35,101 bases of DNA from an uncultured Spirochaetales bacterium (GTDB lineage: Bacteria > Spirochaetota > Spirochaetia > Sphaerochaetales > Sphaerochaetaceae), in assembly GCA_902803145.1 (NCBI GenBank), contig CADCOT010000120.1, positions 1 through 35,101 on the forward strand, read 5' to 3'. The notes under the pieces were generated by a model. The model was not told the origin of the DNA and made no database searches. It saw only the letters and a list, made by a program, of their open reading frames with translations. Position numbers and translations under genes: made by a program. Positions 9,007 through 13,867 of this stretch are shown here, piece by piece. Numbering within the stretch: position 1 is the stretch's first letter; each line of letters starts with the position of its first letter.

Positions 9007-9285
9007 TTACTGCTTGTCAAAGGGCAGATAAGCAAGTACTCTGGCCCTTTTGATTTCCCTTGCTACAGCTCTCTGGTGCTTTGCACAAGTTCCTGTAATA
9101 CGGGCAGGAAGAATCTTTCCGCGCTCTGTTGTGTAACGTCTGAGAATCTCCGGGTTCTTGTAATCCGGCTCTGACTTCTGTGCACAGAACTTGCAGACCT
9201 TCTTCTTGAATGTGGTGCGCTTTCCACCCATTCTCTTGTCTTTGAATGATCCTTCTTCAATCATTGTTTCTTTATCTTCAACCAT
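9007..9285 (-). CDS. rpsR: 30S ribosomal protein S18
   Basis: bS18, which binds the 16S rRNA platform as a heterodimer with S6, 92 residues. The conserved core runs from [10 protein letters not shown] through [20 protein letters not shown] to [14 protein letters not shown] CxxC followed by CxxH (GTCAKHQ) suggests the zinc-binding C+ form of S18. The start ATG at 9283-9285 has AGGAG six bases upstream. It sits 14 bases after ssb. Confidence 0.97.
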   Translation of the reverse strand: MVEDKETMIEEGSFKDKRMGGKRTTFKKKVCKFCAQKSEPDYKNPEILRRYTTERGKILPARITGTCAKHQRAVAREIKRARVLAYLPFDKQ

Positions 9286-9299
9286 TTTTAACTCCTGTT

Positions 9300-9737
9300 T
9301 CAGAACGGAATTACGTCATCATTGACGTCTTCAAAGGATTCAGGACCGGGCTGAGAATCAGCCTGTGCCTTAAAATCTCTGGTCGGTGCAGTTCCGTCCG
9401 TGCCTGTACCGGGACTTGAGAGAAGCTGTACTTGATTGGCAAAAATCTCAACCTTGGATCTTGCCTGACCGTCCTGTTCCCACCTGTTCTGTCTGAGCTC
9501 TCCTTCAATGGAGACCTGACGCCCCTTTGTCAGGTAGGGTTTCAGAGTATCGGCAGACCTGCCCCAAAGTGAAACATCAAAGTAGTTAACCTCATCTGCC
9601 CATGTCTCACCCGTCTTCTTTCTCCTGTTGATAGCAACTGAGAATCTGCATACGGAAGTTCCGCCGGAAGTAACCTTGACTTCACAGTCACGGACAAGAC
9701 GACCTACGAGCACTACAACATTGATGTCATTGGCCAT
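9300..9737 (-). CDS. ssb: Single-stranded DNA-binding protein
   Basis: SSB coats single-stranded DNA and recruits replication and repair proteins. The 145 residues comprise an N-terminal OB fold ([20 protein letters not shown] through [20 protein letters not shown]), a flexible Gly/Pro/Gln-rich linker, and the acidic interaction tip ending DDVIPF. It lies between rpsF and rpsR, the widespread rpsF-ssb-rpsR arrangement. Confidence 0.97.
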   Translation of the reverse strand: MANDINVVVLVGRLVRDCEVKVTSGGTSVCRFSVAINRRKKTGETWADEVNYFDVSLWGRSADTLKPYLTKGRQVSIEGELRQNRWEQDGQARSKVEIFANQVQLLSSPGTGTDGTAPTRDFKAQADSQPGPESFEDVNDDVIPF

Positions 9738-9762
9738 ATCACCTCTCCTCTTTTCTATTTAA

Positions 9763-10038
9763 TTATTTTGCAACGAACAGGAATTTGAGAATGGGAGCCT
9801 GAAGCAGGAACTCTGCGCTCATCCTGTTGACACTCTGTGCATCCGCTTCAATCTCAAAATAGACGTAGCGGCCTTTATTCTGTTTCTTGATTTCATAGGC
9901 AAAATTCTTAACGCCCATGTCTTCCTGCTTAGTTACAACAACTCCAGCAGATTCAAACTGGTCGGCAACAAAAGCCTGACCCTTTTCTGTCATTTCCTCG
10001 TTTGTATCATAAATGACAGTGAACTCATAATTTCTCAT
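9763..10038 (-). CDS. rpsF: 30S ribosomal protein S6
   Basis: bS6, the partner of S18 on the 30S platform, 91 residues. It begins MRNYEFTVIYD and carries the KKQNKGRYVYFEIEA block typical of the family. AAGGAGG lies five bases before the ATG. It is the first gene of the rpsF-ssb-rpsR-DUF2232-rplI-dnaB operon. A promoter and a hairpin-bearing leader lie immediately upstream. Confidence 0.96.
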   Translation of the reverse strand: MRNYEFTVIYDTNEEMTEKGQAFVADQFESAGVVVTKQEDMGVKNFAYEIKKQNKGRYVYFEIEADAQSVNRMSAEFLLQAPILKFLFVAK

Positions 10039-10066
10039 GGTTCCTCCTTACGGACTTTAAAATTTG

Positions 10067-10083
10067 ATCCGTCAACGACGGAT
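10067..10083 (-). promoter_or_regulatory. Hairpin in the rpsF mRNA leader
   Basis: A perfect 7-bp stem with a 3-base loop (ATCCGTC/GACGGAT) lies 28 bases upstream of the rpsF start and inside the predicted leader. rpsF leaders in several phyla are bound by the S6-S18 dimer for autoregulation. This hairpin is a candidate, but I cannot match the published motif exactly. Confidence 0.35.
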
Positions 10084-10099
10084 AAAGAGGCTTCGATAA

Positions 10100-10128
10100 A
10101 GATAACATTTATATATGAATCTAGTCAA
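10100..10128 (-). promoter_or_regulatory. Promoter of the rpsF operon
   Basis: On the minus strand TTGACT (10123-10128) and TTATCT (10100-10105) are separated by 17 bases. This leaves a leader of about 55-60 bases before rpsF. It lies back to back with the plus-strand promoter of the small ribosomal-protein gene. Confidence 0.55.
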
Positions 10129-10136
10129 CAAAGCTC

Positions 10137-10165
10137 TTGACCAAGAAAGACTAAAATCGTGATAA
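10137..10165 (+). promoter_or_regulatory. Promoter of the AURKAIP1/COX24-type gene
   Basis: TTGACC (10137-10142) and TGATAA (10160-10165) with a 17-base spacer lie about 50 bases upstream of the GTG start. They diverge from the rpsF promoter. Confidence 0.5.
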
Positions 10166-10218
10166 TAAACGCCGTAATTACAAATCTGCCCTGCGTGGGC
10201 AAAATAGGAGATACTGCA

Positions 10219-10308
10219 GTGCCTTGTGGACGCAAAAGAAAAAAGCATAAGATTGCAACACACAAAAGGAAGAAAAGACTCAGAATGATGAGACACAAGA
10301 AGAAATAA
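10219..10308 (+). CDS. Small basic ribosomal protein, AURKAIP1/COX24-domain type
   Basis: A 29-residue open frame starting at GTG 10219, with AGGAG at 10206-10210 eight bases upstream. The product is almost entirely Lys, Arg and His and contains KRKKHKIATHKRKKRLR. This matches my memory of the very short AURKAIP1/COX24 (DUF1713) proteins annotated in Bacteroidetes and spirochaetes, which are thought to be ribosome components related to the mitochondrial small-subunit protein AURKAIP1. It has its own promoter and a strong terminator. It is easily missed because it is tiny and begins with GTG. A longer antisense hydrophobic frame over the same DNA is an artefact of its Lys codons. Confidence 0.8.
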   Translation: MPCGRKRKKHKIATHKRKKRLRMMRHKKK

Positions 10309-10327
10309 TCTTCCGGCAATCTTAAAG

Positions 10328-10354
10328 CCACCGGTCGCTCCGGTGGTTTTTTTT
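10328..10354 (+). terminator. Intrinsic terminator after the small ribosomal-protein gene
   Basis: A perfect CCACCGG/CCGGTGG stem with a 5-base loop (10328-10346) is followed by eight T residues (10347-10354). It marks the left edge of native chromosome beside the accessory island. Confidence 0.9.
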
Positions 10355-10370
10355 GTCCCTTGCCGCATGA

Positions 10371-10550
10371 CTCTCAATGGCTCTCAATGGCCATTTATCA
10401 ACCCCTTTCAACCCCTTTTGACATCTATTGACATCTATTGACATCTTTTGACACCTTTTGACACCTTTCGGCCTCTTTTGACACATTTTGACCCTTTTTG
10501 CCATATATTGCCCTCAATCAAACCCTTTTATCCCACTTAACCATTTAACT
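10371..10550 (+). repeat. Decamer array A (left end)
   Basis: About 17 contiguous degenerate 10-bp units, in exact register from 10371 to about 10540, with unit form ACAYCTWTTG (equivalently TTGACAYCTW). The first unit CTCTCAATGG is duplicated. There are no spacers between units. Homology to array B continues in register past the repeats through an AT-rich block to ATGTGAAAGAAAATGCC, ending at 10591. The T-rich part of each unit recurs once per helical turn, so phased DNA curvature or a row of protein sites on one face is plausible. Confidence 0.85.
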
Positions 10551-10656
10551 TAAAACAAATTACACATCTTAAGCATGTGAAAGAAAATGCCGTTAAGGAA
10601 CCAAAGTATAAAAGAGGGCAGTTTGCCTAAAAACAACGTTATTATACGAGGCTACC
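10551..10656 (+). promoter_or_regulatory. Leader block shared by arrays A and B
   Basis: The segment 10551-10591 matches 12877-12917 downstream of array B (TAAAACAAAT..., ...CATGTGAAAGAAAATGCC). A looser match continues at GAACCA and TATAAAAG. In both places it lies upstream of a plus-strand gene with a good start, so it may carry the promoter or 5' leader. No convincing -35/-10 pair was found. Confidence 0.4.
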
Positions 10657-11223
10657 ATGAAATCCAAAGACAATACTTCAAATAGAAAAGTTTCAGAACG
10701 TCTGTCAAAGATTAATCCTATAATAATCTCAATTCCAACAAAAGGATTAGAGAAAGATATTTACTTTGCCTATCTATCCAAATCTAAGAGATGGCGCTCT
10801 ATAGTAATGAACTGGGCAATGAATCTACTTCCAGAATTTACCCTAAGTGAAGTAGGTCCAATCTACTATTCTCGTCAATCACTAAGAAATTCCTTAGCAC
10901 ATGGATCTGGGAAATTAAAAATTCTTACATTACCCTTTCTTGATAAGATGTTCAGACAAGGAGTCTTTTTCTTTGATGAACAAGACGGTAATTATCATTA
11001 TTACAATTTTGCATACCCTATCGTTTTTGAAGATCAACAATTCTATGCAATATTAGTGGCAAGAGAAGACAGAAACGGCAAACGTTTTTATGACAATGAA
11101 TTTACAAGAATACTGAAAAAGGATGAGCTGTCCTACGACACAGGCTCGACCAATAAGGCGGATAACCTGACTCATCCTTCCACCTCTAGATTACTACACG
11201 ACATTCTCAATGTAAATAATTAA
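10657..11223 (+). CDS. BECR/LPD3-like putative nuclease or toxin protein
   Basis: A 188-residue soluble protein starting at ATG 10657 behind GAGG. The middle (about residues 66-150) has the pattern I associate with LPD3/PBECR domains of the barnase-EndoU-colicin E5/D-RelE nuclease fold. It comprises GPIYYSRQSLRNSLAHG, a helix with a conserved Pro (LTLPFLDKMFRQG), a strand pair, then LVAREDRNGKRFYDNEF. Such domains occur in polyvalent phage and mobile-element proteins and are predicted RNases. Activity is not shown here. The gene is preceded by array A and its leader and followed convergently by the ImmA-type gene. Base composition is AT-rich relative to core genes. Confidence 0.5.
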   Translation: MKSKDNTSNRKVSERLSKINPIIISIPTKGLEKDIYFAYLSKSKRWRSIVMNWAMNLLPEFTLSEVGPIYYSRQSLRNSLAHGSGKLKILTLPFLDKMFRQGVFFFDEQDGNYHYYNFAYPIVFEDQQFYAILVAREDRNGKRFYDNEFTRILKKDELSYDTGSTNKADNLTHPSTSRLLHDILNVNN

Positions 11224-11268
11224 AACACAACAAAGTAGATATATCTAAAATTTGTTTGATTTTCAAAG

Positions 11269-12324
11269 CTATATGGCCAAATATGTTTTTCTAAACGTTT
11301 CTTGAGGAACGTTCAAAAGAGCAGATGCTTTTGACTCTGATATCATTCCTTTGTTTAAAGCCATGTAAACCAAACTTTGGAATCTGTCAGAGGTCTCTTT
11401 CATACAATAAACAGAGCTTTCCATTATTGCTTTGAATGATGGCTGAGAGTTTTTCCTCTTCATGCAGGATTCAAAAAGCGATTGAGAAATGACATTGTTT
11501 TCCTTTGCCTTGTAAATTAAGGCATCTTTTGAGATACCAAACTGACGCTGAAGATGCTCAAGCTCTATAATTGATATGCTGGTTCTTTTGCTTCCCAATT
11601 CATCAATAAGTGCTTCTGAAGGAATAAGAAATTCACTTGCAAAAACATTACAAAGACGCTCAATCTCCTTTTGTTCGGCACCCTTTTCAAAGGACAGCAT
11701 AATATGTCCGAGTTCATGAGCTGCAGTAAAACGGTTTCTTTCAGTAATGAAATATGAATTCAAAACAATAACAGGATATGCGTCATTGACAATAGTGCTT
11801 AATCCATCAAACGATTCATCTGCGTCAATAAACAAAATCTTGATACCGTGTTCTTCTAACAAACTTACAAGGTTCAGTATTCCATCATTACCTATTTGCC
11901 AATTATGTCTAAGCTGTAATGCATATTTCTTTGCTTCATTTGAATTTGACACTTCCCAATTTGGTTTTTTAAAGTCAATGATTGAATTACAGATTTCTTC
12001 AATATTGATGTACTTTTCAATATTGTCAGCAATAGTTTCTTTTATGGAGTTTGCCTGTTTGACAGAAAGCTTGCTTTTCTTCCTGAACTGGATATCAGAA
12101 ATATGAAGAGCAAATGGTCGAAAAAAGTAATCAACAGGCTGACCTAATGCTTCTGAGAATTTAATCAAAATATTACTGTTAGGAGACAGTTCTCCCCTTT
12201 CATATTTAGAGATTGCCATTTTTGAAATAGTGTGATTCATCTTAGAACATAGTTCATCCATTGAAAGACACTTCATAATTCGTGCATTTCTCAATCTCTG
12301 TCCGAAAATCTCTAACTCCTTCAT
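11269..12324 (-). CDS. XRE-family regulator fused to an ImmA/IrrE metallopeptidase
   Basis: From ATG 12324 (GAGGTGG four bases upstream) the protein has 351 residues. Residues 5-65 form an XRE helix-turn-helix (LRNARIMKCLSMDELCSKMN, SKYERGELSPNSN). Residues 140-250 form a DUF955/ImmA-IrrE peptidase with zinc motif HELGH at 203-207 and the downstream block IERLCNVFASEFLIP typical of the third ligand helix. The C-terminal 100 residues are helical. Such fusions cleave or inactivate partner repressors or antitoxins in ICEs, phages and the Deinococcus IrrE/DdrO system. It is divergent from a HigA-like gene across a palindromic operator. A longer start at 12351 lacks a ribosome-binding site. Confidence 0.85.
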   Translation of the reverse strand: MKELEIFGQRLRNARIMKCLSMDELCSKMNHTISKMAISKYERGELSPNSNILIKFSEALGQPVDYFFRPFALHISDIQFRKKSKLSVKQANSIKETIADNIEKYINIEEICNSIIDFKKPNWEVSNSNEAKKYALQLRHNWQIGNDGILNLVSLLEEHGIKILFIDADESFDGLSTIVNDAYPVIVLNSYFITERNRFTAAHELGHIMLSFEKGAEQKEIERLCNVFASEFLIPSEALIDELGSKRTSISIIELEHLQRQFGISKDALIYKAKENNVISQSLFESCMKRKNSQPSFKAIMESSVYCMKETSDRFQSLVYMALNKGMISESKASALLNVPQETFRKTYLAI

Positions 12325-12335
12325 TGGTCCACCTC

Positions 12336-12371
12336 GTTTACAAAATATCATAATTTTGTGAATTTGTAAAC
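12336..12371. promoter_or_regulatory. Nested inverted repeats, probable XRE operator
   Basis: The outer repeats GTTTACAAA (12336-12344) and TTTGTAAAC (12363-12371) enclose an inner ACAAAAT/ATTTTGT pair (12340-12346 with 12353-12359). They lie between the divergent XRE-ImmA and HigA-like genes. On the minus strand a promoter TTTACA-17-TATTTT overlaps the repeats, so binding would block the XRE-ImmA gene and probably affect the other. This suits autoregulation by either HTH protein. Confidence 0.6.
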
Positions 12372-12413
12372 TTAAAAACCCTTCAACTGTAGATAATACG
12401 TTATATTAATCAT

Positions 12414-12695
12414 ATGACTAACGAATACACTACATGGAGAGATTATGAGAAAGAAGTTTTTTCTCCAAGTGAAATTGCTGCAAGTGATTTAAGAGTTGCA
12501 ATAATTGTTGAGCTAATCAAGGCTCGCAAAGATAAAGGCATAACCCAAAAAGAACTTGAGAGCCTTAGCGGAATTAAACAATCTGCAATAGCCAGACTGG
12601 AACAAGGAACCACTGCTGTCCGTTTAGATACAATACTGAAGATCCTTGCACCTCTAGGAAAAACACTTGCAGTGGTTCCAATGAATAAAGGATGA
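12414..12695 (+). CDS. HigA-like XRE antitoxin/regulator without an adjacent toxin
   Basis: A 93-residue protein. The N-terminal 35 residues are a helical extension, followed by an XRE helix-turn-helix (GITQKELESLSGIKQSAIAR, EQGTTAVRLDTILKILAPLG) and a short strand (KTLAVVPM), the shape of HigA-type antitoxins. These usually follow a RelE/HigB toxin gene. Here the upstream neighbour is the divergent XRE-ImmA gene and the downstream neighbour is array B, so no classical partner is present. No Shine-Dalgarno precedes ATG 12414, and a TATATT lies only six bases upstream. The BECR-like protein of the same island is a possible non-adjacent partner (inference). Confidence 0.7.
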   Translation: MTNEYTTWRDYEKEVFSPSEIAASDLRVAIIVELIKARKDKGITQKELESLSGIKQSAIARLEQGTTAVRLDTILKILAPLGKTLAVVPMNKG

Positions 12696-12715
12696 ACTAT
12701 CCTACCCTCCTATGG

Positions 12716-12876
12716 CTCTCAATGGCCATTTATCAACCCCTTTCAACCCCTTTTGACATCTATTGACATCTGTTGACCCCCATTCGACCCCAATTGACAC
12801 CTTTTGACCCCTTTTGCCATATATTGACATCTGTTGCCACCAATCAACCCCTTTTGTCCCACTTAAACAATTAATT
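12716..12876 (+). repeat. Decamer array B
   Basis: Fifteen units from CTCTCAATGG (12716) to TCCCACTTAA (ending 12866), then the AT-rich block shared with array A. All units are 10 bp except one of 11 bp (ACCCCCATTCG at 12776-12786). Compared with array A, array B lacks exactly one decamer and has this one extra base, so the arrays change length by whole units. Confidence 0.85.
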
Positions 12877-12961
12877 TAAAACAAATTAAACATCTAAAAC
12901 ATGTGAAAGAAAATGCCATTGCCGAACCATAATATAGCATCAAATATAAAAGGAGGTTGTC

Positions 12962-13636
12962 ATGGATTCGACAACGTTTATTACTCAGATGAATCAACAG
13001 ATTGAACAAAGGAAATACAATCTGGAAACAGTAGGCAATTTCAGAAAAGGAAATGTTGATAAGTCATGGAGGTTCTATCATGTTACTCAACAAACTCTAC
13101 GTAACAGAAACTTGCTTTTGGGTGACGTTGGATGGTACTACCACAAAGAAATCTGCAACAGATGGCCATCTTACAACGTTCTTCTCATTTGCCAGGTTGT
13201 GATGCCAAACCATATACACGAGATTTACTACACAGAAGATATTTTCAATATTGTCAGATTGCGGCAAATATCGGCTAGAACTACTTCAACGTTTATGAAG
13301 AAAGTTCAACGGCAGAAAAACTACGATAAGATAGCCGAAAAGCTATTTGAAAGAAGTCCAGGTTATTCACCAATTAAAGACGCTCGCCAGTTTCTGATTG
13401 CTTTAAAATACATTAAGGATAATGACTTATATCTTAGAGAAACCGGATCAAAAGCTCCCTACTCCTGCTTTGACGATTGGGATAAGAACAACTTCAAGGA
13501 ATTTGCAGTTGACGGACTTGAATCCATATTTGAAATGAGCATTGAAAAGCTGAACGGGATTCTAAATCTTGAGAGAAGCAAGGTTAATGACATTGCAAGT
13601 TCGCTGAATCCGCACACGGAGTTCTTTACCAAGTAA
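12962..13636 (+). CDS. REP-associated tyrosine transposase-like protein (Y1 HUH)
   Basis: A 224-residue Y1 (IS200/IS605-like) transposase of the RAYT branch. Such enzymes nick and join single-stranded DNA through a tyrosine. The family pattern is clear. It has WRFYHVTQQTLRNRN near the N-terminus, the HUH metal motif MPNHIHEI with His84 and His86, and the nucleophile helix ALKYIKDN with Tyr150, in the position of the RAYT motif YIHxNP. It ends YSCFDDW plus a helical tail of about 50 residues. AGGAGG lies five bases before ATG 12962. Array B precedes the gene, and array C starts four bases after the stop. Other RAYTs are flanked by palindromic REPs, which I do not see here. Confidence 0.85.
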   Translation: MDSTTFITQMNQQIEQRKYNLETVGNFRKGNVDKSWRFYHVTQQTLRNRNLLLGDVGWYYHKEICNRWPSYNVLLICQVVMPNHIHEIYYTEDIFNIVRLRQISARTTSTFMKKVQRQKNYDKIAEKLFERSPGYSPIKDARQFLIALKYIKDNDLYLRETGSKAPYSCFDDWDKNNFKEFAVDGLESIFEMSIEKLNGILNLERSKVNDIASSLNPHTEFFTK

Positions 13637-13640
13637 AACA

Positions 13641-13791
13641 TGTCAATTGGTGTCAACTGGGGTCAATAGATGTCAATAGGTGTCAAAAGGTGTTGATTGG
13701 CGTTGAAAGATGCCGAATCAGGTCAATTGGGACCGAAATGTGTCGAAACATGTCAAAACAGGTCAAAAGGGGTTGATAAATAGCCATTGAG
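13641..13791 (-). repeat. Decamer array C (right end, inverted)
   Basis: Fifteen contiguous 10-bp units read on the plus strand as TGTCAATTGG, TGTCAACTGG and so on, with no length variants. The reverse complement starts CTCAATGGCTATTTATCAAC and then gives TTGAC-type decamers, so it is an inverted counterpart of A and B. It lacks the AT-rich leader block and abuts the transposase stop codon. Confidence 0.85.
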
Positions 13792-13817
13792 CGACGTTCT
13801 ACACACTCTATGCGCAT

Positions 13818-13850
13818 AAAAAAGTCCGGCAGAGCTCTACCGGACTTTTG
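13818..13850 (-). terminator. metG terminator (possibly bidirectional)
   Basis: The AAAAGTCCGG/CCGGACTTTT stem encloses an AGAGCTCT self-complementary loop. On the minus strand it ends in a run of six T, suitable for metG. On the plus strand four T follow, so it may also stop transcription from the transposase gene. Confidence 0.8.
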
Positions 13851-13867
13851 ACAGAAGCGGTTAATGA

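Larger units (their letters stand above)
10371..13791. mobile_element. Putative composite RAYT-type element bounded by inverted decamer arrays
   Basis: The left edge (array A, 10371-10550) and right edge (array C, 13641-13791) share the terminal sequence CTCAATGGCCATTTATCAAC, in inverted orientation and with one difference. Both lead inward into 10-bp repeats. Inside are three cargo genes, a second direct copy of the left array (B) and a Y1 transposase. The cargo is visibly more AT-rich than the flanking core genes. The island lies exactly between two terminators in a convergent gap. Mobility is inferred from the transposase and the matching ends; no empty site or target duplication is visible. 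Confidence 0.6.
12716..13791 (+). mobile_element. Minimal RAYT unit: array B, transposase, inverted array C
   Basis: Array B (direct) and array C (inverted) have matching outer ends and flank a single Y1 transposase gene with little extra DNA. This is the simplest self-contained unit of the island. A-to-C would be the larger composite version. Confidence 0.6.

Noticed and set aside
10125-10331. Hydrophobic 68-codon minus-strand frame resembling a small membrane protein
   Set aside because: Its Phe/Leu richness is the antisense of the Lys/Arg codons of the small ribosomal-protein gene, it runs against that gene's promoter and terminator, and it lacks a ribosome-binding site.
10322-10504. Minus-strand open frame of 60 codons across array A
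   Set aside because: It is made of the decamer repeats read through; the period of 10 shifts frame each unit, and there is no ribosome-binding site or protein-like composition.
12696-12715. An inverted right-hand array closing the cargo before array B
   Set aside because: Only 20 bases lie between the HigA-like stop and array B, and no inverted array is present, so the cargo is bounded by A and C, not by its own pair.
10371-13791. CRISPR array
   Set aside because: The repeats are 10 bp, contiguous and degenerate, with no spacers, and there are no cas genes.
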